From contig JACCSV010000165.1 of NCBI GenBank assembly GCA_013812805.1, forward strand, positions 1 to 8,041: a DNA stretch of 8,041 nucleotides. The letters are read 5' to 3'. The notes beneath the pieces are model-generated. The model did no database searches and had not been told where the DNA came from. It saw only the letters and a program-made list of their open reading frames with translations. This document shows, piece after piece, positions 1 to 5,820 of this stretch. This DNA is from Sphingomonas sp. Its GTDB lineage: Bacteria > Pseudomonadota > Alphaproteobacteria > Sphingomonadales > Sphingomonadaceae. Positions within the stretch are counted from its first letter, which is position 1; the number at the start of each line of letters is the position of its first letter. Position numbers and translations under genes: made by a program.

Positions 1-92
1 AGGAAGTTGACGGCGAAGAACACGAGCATCGGGCCGACGTCGATCAAAATTTGCGAACTGCCTGTCGGCTCCTTGGCTTTCTGCTCGGTCAT
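1..92 (-). CDS. yciB: Septation/inner-membrane protein YciB (IspZ), N-terminal fragment
   Basis: Only the first 30 codons are present; the gene continues beyond position 1. It begins at an ATG (bases 90-92) whose A-T-G-A overlaps the ftsY stop codon, so it is the next gene of the same operon. The visible protein starts with a short polar segment (MTEQKAKEPTGSSQ) and then ILIDVGPMLVFFAVNF, which looks like the first membrane helix of the YciB/intracellular septation A family, where a 'D-x-G-P-x-x-x-F-F' stretch sits at the N-terminus. The family consists of small multi-pass inner-membrane proteins linked to envelope and septum integrity. From memory, yciB/ispZ commonly follows ftsY in alphaproteobacteria, which supports the call. 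The only Shine-Dalgarno-like match is AGGA about 11 bases upstream, so translational coupling to ftsY is likely. The short visible length limits confidence. Confidence 0.75.
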   Translation of the reverse strand, partial: MTEQKAKEPTGSSQILIDVGPMLVFFAVNF

Positions 93-1006
93 TCGGCGGG
101 GAGTCCTGCAATTGCGCGGGCGACCGCGCGCGGGTCGAAGGGTCGAAGGTCGTCGGCGCTCTCACCGACGCCGATCGCGTGGATTGGAAGACCGAACTTC
201 TCGGCCGCTGCAACCAGGATTCCGCCGCGGGCAGTGCCGTCCAGCTTTGTCATGATCAGCCCGGTGACATTCGCCGTCTCGCGAAACACCTCGACCTGGG
301 TGAGGGCGTTCTGGCCGGTAGTGGCGTCGAGCACCAGCAGCACATCGTGCGGGGCTTCGGGGTTGAGGCGGCCGAGCACGCGGCGGATTTTGGACAATTC
401 GTCCATCAGGTGGCGCTTGTTCTGCAGGCGGCCGGCGGTGTCGACGATCAGCACGTCGATACCGGTCTGCGTCGCCTGCCTGACACCGTCGAAGACGATG
501 CCAGCGGAATCGCTGCCTTCCTTGCCGGCGATCACGGGCGCACCGATGCGGTTGCCCCAGATCTGCAGCTGCTCGATCGCCGCGGCGCGAAACGTGTCGC
601 CGGCGGCGAGCAAAACCCCGTAATCCTGCTCCTTGAGCCAGTGGCCAAGCTTGCCAATCGTCGTCGTCTTGCCGGAGCCGTTGACGCCAATCACCAGGAT
701 CACGTGCGGCCGGGGAAAGCCCCAAACTTCCAGCGGCTTGGCGACCGGCGCCAAGATCTTTTCTATCTCTTCGGCCAGGATCGAGCGCAGCCCGCGCTCG
801 TCGAGCTGCTCGAACTTGCGGGCGGCAATCGCCTCCCGGATCCGGCGCGAGGCTTCGGGCCCGATGTCTGAAGCGATCAGCGCTTCCTCGATGTCGTCCA
901 GGGTCGCGGTGTCGAGCGCCGCGCGGCTGGTCAGCCCGGTGAGGTTGTCGGCGACCTTTTCCGCCGTCTTCGAAAACCCGCCGCGAAGGCGGTCGAGCCA
1001 GCTCAC
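89..1006 (-). CDS. ftsY: Signal recognition particle receptor FtsY
   Basis: SRP-receptor GTPase that docks ribosome-SRP complexes at the inner membrane by forming a GTP-dependent heterodimer with Ffh. The 305-residue protein has the helical N domain (about 1-85) and the NG GTPase domain with all expected motifs: P-loop GVNGSGKTT (107-115), DTFRAAA (137-143), DTAGR (189-193), TKLDGTARGG (253-262) and GVGE (279-282). The reading frame stays open upstream of the true gene. I chose the GTG at 1004-1006 because the protein then begins MSWLDRLRGGFSKTAEK, the usual FtsY N-terminus, and because the GTG forms a GTGA overlap with the mtaB stop. No Shine-Dalgarno sequence lies close to it, so coupled translation is inferred. 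The long acidic A domain of enterobacterial FtsY is absent, as is common in alphaproteobacteria, so membrane contact probably depends on the first amphipathic residues. Confidence 0.96.
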   Translation of the reverse strand: MSWLDRLRGGFSKTAEKVADNLTGLTSRAALDTATLDDIEEALIASDIGPEASRRIREAIAARKFEQLDERGLRSILAEEIEKILAPVAKPLEVWGFPRPHVILVIGVNGSGKTTTIGKLGHWLKEQDYGVLLAAGDTFRAAAIEQLQIWGNRIGAPVIAGKEGSDSAGIVFDGVRQATQTGIDVLIVDTAGRLQNKRHLMDELSKIRRVLGRLNPEAPHDVLLVLDATTGQNALTQVEVFRETANVTGLIMTKLDGTARGGILVAAAEKFGLPIHAIGVGESADDLRPFDPRAVARAIAGLPAE

Positions 1007-2184
1007 GCCCAGGTGCCGATCAGCTGAGCACCCTCGCGGCGAAGGATGCGGGCCGCGCCCGCTTCGCCGCGCAACGCTCCCTCGATCGCGACGGGCGCGA
1101 AGCCGTCGCTGTGGCCCTTGCCGCCATTCTCGATCAGGACCCGCTGCTTGCCACCCACGAGGCTCTCCAGCCAGGTCAGACGTCGTGCCGATGCAGCTTC
1201 GCGAAGACGGGCGGCGCGAGCCTTCACCACCTCGCCCGGCAGCTGGGGCATTCGTGCCGCGGGCGTGTCGGGGCGCGGAGAGAAAGGGAAGACGTGCGCG
1301 GCGACTACGTCGCAATCTTCAAGCAGTTTGAGGCTGTTGAGCGCCCTCTCTTCAGTTTCGGTCGGAAAGCCGGCGATCAGGTCCGCGCCGATTGTCGCAT
1401 CGGCCCGTGCCGCCTTGATCCGCTCGACCGTGCGGACTGCCTGGGCGCGGCTGTGGCGGCGCTTCATCCGCTTGAGGATCAGGTCGTCGCCGGCCTGCAG
1501 CGACAGATGGAAATGCGGCATCAGCCTGGCCTCGCCGGCAATCAGCTCCATCAAGGCATCGTCGATTTCGATGCTGTCGAGCGATGAGAGGCGCAGTCGC
1601 TGCAACCGTGGCTCCGCGGCGATCAGGCGCTGGCACAGGCGGCCCAGCCCCCCAGCGTAATCGGTGATGTCGACTCCCGTCAGGACGATCTCCGCGGCAC
1701 CGCGGTCGATCTCCTTGGCGACGGCATCACGGATCGCCTCGAAGGGATAGGAGCTGCTTGGCCCCCGCGCCTGCCAGATGGTGCAGAAAGTGCAGCGATG
1801 GTCACAGCCCGTCTGCACCGCGACGAAGCTTCGCACATGCCCCTGGAAGCCGGCGGGGACGGGTGACGTCATGGTACCAAGCCCTGCACCAACTTCGTCC
1901 GTTGAAATGAGCTTGTCCGCATTGCCGACGACGCGATCCACCTCCGGCATTGCTTCGAACGTTCCGCGGTCGAGTTCCGCCGCGCAGCCGGTAACGAGGA
2001 TTCGCGCGTCGGGCCGCCGGCGGTGGGCTCTGCGGATCGCCTGACGGGTCTGGCGAACCGCCTCCGCCGTAACCGCGCAGCTGTTGACGATCACCCAATC
2101 CTCGGCCGGAGGCGCCAGGCGCCGCATCGTCTCGCTCTCCGCAAAGTTCAGCCGGCACCCGAGCGTGATCGTCTCCGTAGTCAC
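1003..2184 (-). CDS. mtaB: tRNA t6A37 methylthiotransferase MtaB
   Basis: Radical-SAM methylthiotransferase that converts N6-threonylcarbamoyladenosine at tRNA position 37 to its 2-methylthio form (ms2t6A). The 393-residue protein shows the two-cluster MiaB/MtaB layout. Cys10 (TLGCRLN), Cys36 (VNSCAVT) and Cys67 (VTGCAAE) make the N-terminal UPF0004 iron-sulfur site. C127-x3-C131-x2-C134 (TGCDHRCTFC) is the radical-SAM cluster. Other core motifs are LTGVDI (168-173) and DLIAGFPTET (268-277). A short TRAM-like RNA-binding segment follows from about residue 345. The LGCRLN start fits MtaB better than MiaB or RimO. The GTG start at 2182-2184 overlaps the dapF stop as GTGA, and the stop overlaps the ftsY start the same way. 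At 393 residues it is somewhat shorter than Bacillus MtaB (about 450), mostly in the N-terminal and TRAM parts. The frame is open further upstream, but that part is antisense-frame shadow of dapF. Confidence 0.93.
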   Translation of the reverse strand: MTTETITLGCRLNFAESETMRRLAPPAEDWVIVNSCAVTAEAVRQTRQAIRRAHRRRPDARILVTGCAAELDRGTFEAMPEVDRVVGNADKLISTDEVGAGLGTMTSPVPAGFQGHVRSFVAVQTGCDHRCTFCTIWQARGPSSSYPFEAIRDAVAKEIDRGAAEIVLTGVDITDYAGGLGRLCQRLIAAEPRLQRLRLSSLDSIEIDDALMELIAGEARLMPHFHLSLQAGDDLILKRMKRRHSRAQAVRTVERIKAARADATIGADLIAGFPTETEERALNSLKLLEDCDVVAAHVFPFSPRPDTPAARMPQLPGEVVKARAARLREAASARRLTWLESLVGGKQRVLIENGGKGHSDGFAPVAIEGALRGEAGAARILRREGAQLIGTWA

Positions 2185-2993
2185 GAAGCGCACTTCGCCA
2201 GATTGTCCACGTCGAGCGTCCCGGTAAAGACGTGGGTTGCGCCCCCGCGCATCCGCACCCGCTGCCCGGCTTCCCAGGTGATGGTCAAAGTCCCACCAGG
2301 CATGTGCACCATGACGGGGCTGGTTGCTCGCTTGGTGGCGATCGCCGCGACCGCGGCGGCGCAGGCGCCGGTGCCGCAGGCCAGCGTCAGGCCAGCCCCG
2401 CGCTCCCACGAGCGCATGTGTAGGCCATCCTCCCGGGCTGCGGCGACGTGGACGTTGACCCGCTCGGGGAAAGCGGGATCGTTCTCGATTTCCGGCCCGC
2501 GATGGTCGAGGTCGATCTTGTCGGGGTCGGGGACGAAGAAGATGACGTGCGGATTGCCGACGTTGACGGCAAAGCCGTTGGTGAGCTCGCCCCACTCGAG
2601 CGGCAGCGATGCCGTGTCCATCGGATAAGCGATGGGAATCTCGTCCCAGGCGAAGCGCGGCTCGATCGTCGTCACCTCGACGTCGCTGCCGGCAGACGAG
2701 CCTTCGATGATGCCGGCAGGGGTCTCGATCGTCTTTGCACCGGTCAGCGCGACGACGCAGCGCGACGCATTGCCGCACGATTCGACCTCGCCGCCGTCAT
2801 GGTTCCAGATGCGCATCGCCAGGTCGGCCTTGGTCGACGGCGCGATCAGGATCAGCTGGTCGCAGCCGACGCCGCGGTGCCGGTCGGCGATGCTCCGCGC
2901 CAGGGCGCTGGTCATGCTCACCGCCTGCTCGCGCCCGTCGACGATGACGAAGTCATTGCCGAGGCCATGCATCTTGTGGAACTGCAGTTGCAT
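2181..2993 (-). CDS. dapF: Diaminopimelate epimerase
   Basis: Cofactor-independent epimerase converting LL- to meso-diaminopimelate, the last step before lysine and the source of the peptidoglycan cross-link residue; cytoplasmic. At 270 residues it has the normal length (E. coli about 274). The N-terminus MQLQFHKMHGLGNDFVIVDG is diagnostic. Both catalytic cysteines are present: Cys73 in ESCGNASRC (71-79) and Cys206 in ACGTGACAA (205-213). The substrate-binding NHDGGEVESCGN and GNPHV (146-150) segments are intact. I chose the ATG at 2991-2993. An in-frame ATG 42 bases upstream (3033-3035) would add 14 residues not expected in the family. No good Shine-Dalgarno sequence is visible. It is the first gene of the minus-strand operon dapF-mtaB-ftsY-yciB and is divergent from the small plus-strand gene starting at 3053. 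Confidence 0.96.
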   Translation of the reverse strand: MQLQFHKMHGLGNDFVIVDGREQAVSMTSALARSIADRHRGVGCDQLILIAPSTKADLAMRIWNHDGGEVESCGNASRCVVALTGAKTIETPAGIIEGSSAGSDVEVTTIEPRFAWDEIPIAYPMDTASLPLEWGELTNGFAVNVGNPHVIFFVPDPDKIDLDHRGPEIENDPAFPERVNVHVAAAREDGLHMRSWERGAGLTLACGTGACAAAVAAIATKRATSPVMVHMPGGTLTITWEAGQRVRMRGGATHVFTGTLDVDNLAKCAS

Positions 2994-3052
2994 TGGTCGG
3001 CGCGACTTAGGGACGAGCCGGAGCCAAGTCCACAAGCGCGAGGCGAGCTACA
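2994..3052. promoter_or_regulatory. Divergent intergenic region between dapF and the small plus-strand gene
   Basis: These 59 bases separate two divergent start codons, so promoters for both directions are expected here or just inside the flanking genes. I could not pick out convincing -35/-10 pairs on either strand. For the plus-strand gene there is a GAGG (3040-3043) 9 bases before its ATG, a usable ribosome binding site. For dapF no comparable site is seen. Confidence 0.35.
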
Positions 3053-3430
3053 ATGACCAAGTCAGCCACCGAAGTGATGCAGGCGATCATCTTCTCGGCG
3101 ATCATCGACGCGGTGGAGGCGCTCAAGGCGACCTCGAAAGGTGTGCACAACACGATGCTGCGCGAAATCCAGACGCTTCACCCGAACACGACCTTCGGGG
3201 ATTTGCCCAAGGAGCTGCAGGCGGCGATCGGCGAGAGCACGCGGGCTGCGTTCGCCCGACTCCTCAAGGAAGGTTATTCGGTTGGCCCGCGTGGCGAGCA
3301 GCAATCCTCGCGGCCGATGGACCGCGTTCCGGAGCGCGACCGTCGCCCCAGCCCGCGCCCACCCGGCCGTGGTCCGGGCGCCGGAGTTCGTCGCGGCGGC
3401 AGGCCTCCGCCCAAGAAGCCCCGCGGTTGA
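3053..3430 (+). CDS. Small protein of unknown function with basic Arg/Pro-rich C-terminal tail
   Basis: I do not recognise a named family, although it resembles conserved hypothetical proteins of sphingomonads as I recall them. The 125-residue product has two parts. Residues 1-78 look like a compact helical domain (MTKSATEVMQAIIFSAIIDA at the start, then FGDLPKELQAAIGESTRAAF and LLKEGYSV) with no membrane segment, signal peptide or cysteines. Residues 87-125 are low-complexity and strongly basic, with 13 Arg/Lys in 39 residues mixed with Pro and Gly, ending PPPKKPRG. Such tails often contact RNA or other polyanions, but that is inference. The ATG has a GAGG 9 bases upstream. Base composition and codon use match the neighbours, and the frame is supported by the start context and good domain-like composition. 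It sits upstream of ffh in the same direction, separated by 140 bp holding a terminator-like hairpin, so it may be transcribed separately. Confidence 0.8.
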   Translation: MTKSATEVMQAIIFSAIIDAVEALKATSKGVHNTMLREIQTLHPNTTFGDLPKELQAAIGESTRAAFARLLKEGYSVGPRGEQQSSRPMDRVPERDRRPSPRPPGRGPGAGVRRGGRPPPKKPRG

Positions 3431-3509
3431 ACTCTGGCGGCTAAGGCGCTAAGCGCGGCAGCGTCGTTTTCGACAGATAAGGATGATCGGTGCCCACGGG
3501 CGCGCGCTG

Positions 3510-3540
3510 GCCGGCGAGGTTTCGCCCGCCGGCGTCTTTT
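3510..3540 (+). terminator. Terminator-like hairpin upstream of ffh
   Basis: GCCGGCG (3510-3516) and CGCCGGC (3527-3533) can pair as a perfect 7-bp GC stem around a 10-base loop, followed by GTCTTTT (3534-3540). A competing inner stem GGCGA/TCGCC (3513-3517 with 3522-3526) is also possible. It lies 80 bp after the stop of the small gene and 30 bp before the ffh start. It could end transcription of the small gene, or act in the 5' leader of ffh. The T tract is short and interrupted, so strength is uncertain. Confidence 0.5.
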
Positions 3541-3570
3541 GCGTGGCGCTCCGCTCATCGGGAGAAATGC

Positions 3571-5049
3571 GTGTTCGACACTCTTAGCGACCGGCTTGCC
3601 GGCGTTTTCGACAAGCTTCGCGGTCGCGGCGCGCTGACCGATGCCGACGTGCGCTCGGCAATGCGAGAAGTGCGCGTGGCGCTGCTCGAGGCCGACGTCG
3701 CGCTGCCGGTGGCTCGGGATTTCGTCGACCAGGTCACCGAGCAAGCGGTGGGCCAGGACGTGCTTCGCTCGATTACGCCCGGGCAGATGGTGGTCAAGAT
3801 CGTCCACGACGCGCTGGTCGAGATGCTTGGCTCGGAAGCCGCCGAGCTTCTAGTCGACGGAAACCCGCCAGCGGTGGTGATGATGGTCGGCTTGCAGGGC
3901 TCGGGCAAGACGACGACCACCGCCAAACTCGCCAAAAGGCTTTCTGAAAGGGACCGCAAGCGGGTGCTGATGGCCTCGCTCGACGTCGCCCGCCCGGCGG
4001 CGCAGGAGCAGCTGGCGGTGCTCGGCCGGCAGACCAATGTCGACACTCTGCCAGTCGTCGCCGGCCAGCAACCGGTCGAGATCGCGAGGCGCGCGATCCA
4101 GGCGGCGCGGCTTCAGGCCTACGACGTGGTGCTGCTCGACACCGCCGGCCGCCTCCACGTCGACGACGCGCTGATGGGCGAGATGAAGGCGGTGGCCGAG
4201 GCCTCGCGCCCGACCGAGACCCTGCTGGTGGTCGACTCGCTGACCGGACAGGACGCGATCAACGTCGCCAAGGGCTTTTCCGCCGAAGTCGATCTCACCG
4301 GCGTGATCCTGACGCGCATGGACGGCGATGCGCGCGGTGGTGCGGCGCTGTCGATGCGCGCCGTCACCGGCAAGCCGATCAAGTTCGCCGGCGTCGGCGA
4401 GGGCCTGGAGGCATTGGAAGCCTTCCACCCGTCGCGTGTCGCCGGGCGAATCCTTGGGATGGGCGACGTCGTCAGCCTGGTCGAGCGCGCCGCGGAGACC
4501 ATCCAGGTCGAGGATGCCGAAAAGCTCGCGGCCAAGATGGCCAAGGGCAAGTTCGACCTCGACGACCTTCGCATGCAGATCGGGCAGATGCAGCGGATGG
4601 GCGGGCTTGGCGCGCTCGCCTCGATGATGCCCGGCCTCAAAGGCGTCAAAGGTGCGATGGAACAGGCGCAGGACGGCAAGGCGCTGGTTCACCTGGAAGC
4701 GATGATGAGCTCAATGACCGCCAAGGAGCGCAGCCGTCCCGAGCTGATCAACGCCAAGCGCAAAATCCGCATCGCCAAGGGCAGCGGGACCAGCGTCCAG
4801 GAGGTCAACAAGCTTCTCAAGATGCACCAGGAAATGGCCAATGCGATGAAGCGGCTCAAGAAAATGGGCGGGCTTGGCAAGCTGGCGGCGATGTTCGGCA
4901 AGGGCGGGCTCGAAGGCGCGCTCGGCGGTATGGCGCCCGGCGCGCTTCCGCCCGGCGGTCTTGGCGGCGGCGGAAGCGCGCTGCCTGGGCTCGGCGGGGG
5001 CAGCGCCTTCAACCTTCCACCAGGTTTTGACAAATTCTCAAAGAAATAA
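3571..5049 (+). CDS. ffh: Signal recognition particle protein Ffh (SRP54)
   Basis: GTPase subunit of the signal recognition particle; with 4.5S RNA it binds signal sequences of nascent membrane proteins and delivers them to FtsY. The 492-residue protein has an N domain (1-100), a G domain with P-loop GLQGSGKTTTTAKL (107-120), DTAGR (190-194), TRMDGDARGGAALS (248-261) and the closing AFHPSR (284-289), and a methionine-rich M domain (about 325-433). The SRP-RNA-binding helix region is RIAKGSGTSVQEVNKLL (400-416). The GTG at 3571 is chosen because the product then starts MFDTLSDRLAGVFDKL, the family N-terminus, with GGGAG (3560-3564) 6 bases upstream. An ATG 4 bases earlier is out of frame and stops quickly. 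The G4 motif is TRMD rather than TKLD. Residues 434-492 are a Gly-rich tail ending NLPPGFDKFSKK. rpsP follows after only 27 bp, so the two are likely co-transcribed. Confidence 0.97.
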   Translation: MFDTLSDRLAGVFDKLRGRGALTDADVRSAMREVRVALLEADVALPVARDFVDQVTEQAVGQDVLRSITPGQMVVKIVHDALVEMLGSEAAELLVDGNPPAVVMMVGLQGSGKTTTTAKLAKRLSERDRKRVLMASLDVARPAAQEQLAVLGRQTNVDTLPVVAGQQPVEIARRAIQAARLQAYDVVLLDTAGRLHVDDALMGEMKAVAEASRPTETLLVVDSLTGQDAINVAKGFSAEVDLTGVILTRMDGDARGGAALSMRAVTGKPIKFAGVGEGLEALEAFHPSRVAGRILGMGDVVSLVERAAETIQVEDAEKLAAKMAKGKFDLDDLRMQIGQMQRMGGLGALASMMPGLKGVKGAMEQAQDGKALVHLEAMMSSMTAKERSRPELINAKRKIRIAKGSGTSVQEVNKLLKMHQEMANAMKRLKKMGGLGKLAAMFGKGGLEGALGGMAPGALPPGGLGGGGSALPGLGGGSAFNLPPGFDKFSKK

Positions 5050-5076
5050 CGGATCACACTGAAAGGACTTTGAATT

Positions 5077-5820
5077 ATGGCACTTGCAATTCGGCTTACG
5101 CGCGGCGGCGCCAAGAAGCGGCCCTATTATCGCATCGTCGTTGCCGACAGCCGCTCCCCGCGCGACGGCCGCTTCATCGAGAAGCTGGGCACCTACAACC
5201 CGCTGCTGGCCAAGGATTCGCCCGACCGCGTCAAGCTAGACAGCGACCGCATCTCGCATTGGCTGTCGGTCGGCGCCCAGCCGTCCGACCGCGTTCTGCG
5301 CTTCCTCGACGCCGCGGGAATCCGCGAGCGCGCCGCCCGCAGCAACCCTAACAAGGGTGAGCCGGGCGAGAAGGCCAAGGAGCGCGTCGAGCAACGCGCC
5401 GCTAAGGAGACCGCGGCCGCCGAGGCCGCGGCGGAGGCCGCTGCAGCTCCGGTCGAAGAGGCTCCGGCCGAGGAAGCACCTGCCGAGGAGGCTCCGGCCG
5501 AGGAAGTGACCGCTGAAGCGGCCCCGGCTGAGGAAGCGACCGCTGAGGCTGCTTCGGCCGAGGAAGTAAACGCTGAGGCCGCTCCGGCGGAGGAGGCGAC
5601 GCCGGCCGACGAAGCCACCAACCAGGGTGAATCGGCCGACCAGCCGGTAGAAGGCTCGGTCGAGGCCGCTCCCGAAGAGGGGGCGGAGACTGCTACCGAC
5701 ACCGCCGAGGCTCCCGCAGCCGAGCAGGGCGCTTCCGCCGACGAGCCCGCCGAAGGCGCTGTCGAGGACGCTCCGGCCGACGGTGCCGAAAAGGCCGACG
5801 AGGCCGAGAAGGCCGAGTAA
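5077..5820 (+). CDS. rpsP: 30S ribosomal protein S16 with a very long acidic Ala/Glu-rich tail
   Basis: Structural protein of the small ribosomal subunit, important in 30S assembly. Residues 1-85 are a complete S16 domain (MALAIRLTRGGAKKRPYYRI, DSRSPRDGRFIEKLGTYNPL, DRISHWLSVGAQPSDRV). Bacterial S16 is normally about 80-90 residues; this one is 247. After a charged linker (90-110) comes a tail made almost only of Ala, Glu, Pro, Asp, Gly, Thr and Ser, with no Lys or Arg between residues 110 and 239. It contains tandem APAEE units (129-143) and decapeptide units of the AEEVTAEAAP type (141-180). Tails of this kind occur in other alphaproteobacterial S16 proteins, but this one is long. AAAGGA (5062-5067) lies 9 bases before the ATG, a strong ribosome binding site. 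The gene is 27 bp after ffh, and its TAA stop shares its last A with the only canonical rimM ATG. Confidence 0.96.
   Translation: MALAIRLTRGGAKKRPYYRIVVADSRSPRDGRFIEKLGTYNPLLAKDSPDRVKLDSDRISHWLSVGAQPSDRVLRFLDAAGIRERAARSNPNKGEPGEKAKERVEQRAAKETAAAEAAAEAAAAPVEEAPAEEAPAEEAPAEEVTAEAAPAEEATAEAASAEEVNAEAAPAEEATPADEATNQGESADQPVEGSVEAAPEEGAETATDTAEAPAAEQGASADEPAEGAVEDAPADGAEKADEAEKAE
5461..5616 (+). repeat. Tandem 15-nt and 30-nt coding repeats in the rpsP tail
   Basis: Three 15-nt units encode APAEE (5461-5505). Four 30-nt units start at 5497, 5527, 5557 and 5587 and encode AEEVTAEAAP, AEEATAEAAS, AEEVNAEAAP and AEEATPADEA. The third base of codons differs between units, so the copies are diverged rather than identical. 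The last unit is the most degenerate. The pattern fits expansion by slippage or unequal exchange inside the gene. Confidence 0.85.

Noticed and set aside
1007..1315. Upstream extension of the ftsY frame to an ATG at 1313-1315
   Set aside because: The added residues are Arg/Gly-rich shadow of mtaB; the GTG at 1006 gives the normal FtsY N-terminus and a coupled overlap.
3004..3030. Weak inverted repeat GACTT/AAGTC in the dapF divergent region
   Set aside because: Only 5 bp per arm with a 17-base spacer, expected by chance at this length.
2994..3035. Longer dapF start at 3033-3035
   Set aside because: It would add 14 residues before the canonical MQLQFHKMHGLGNDF start and use up most of the divergent intergenic space.
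2448..3056. Plus-strand open frame of about 200 codons across dapF
   Set aside because: Antisense to a fully conserved DapF, with Arg/Asp-rich shadow composition and no family match.
3490..3570. Longer ffh start in frame upstream of the GTG at 3571
   Set aside because: The added residues include the hairpin-coding stretch and match no Ffh N-terminus; GGGAG is well placed for the GTG.
3431..3570. Possible 4.5S (SRP) RNA gene next to ffh
   Set aside because: The region has a hairpin, but I could not find the conserved SRP RNA tetraloop and asymmetric internal-loop sequence.
5461..5616. Direct repeats as a CRISPR-like array
   Set aside because: Units are contiguous, diverged at third codon positions and encode a regular acidic peptide inside rpsP; there are no spacers.
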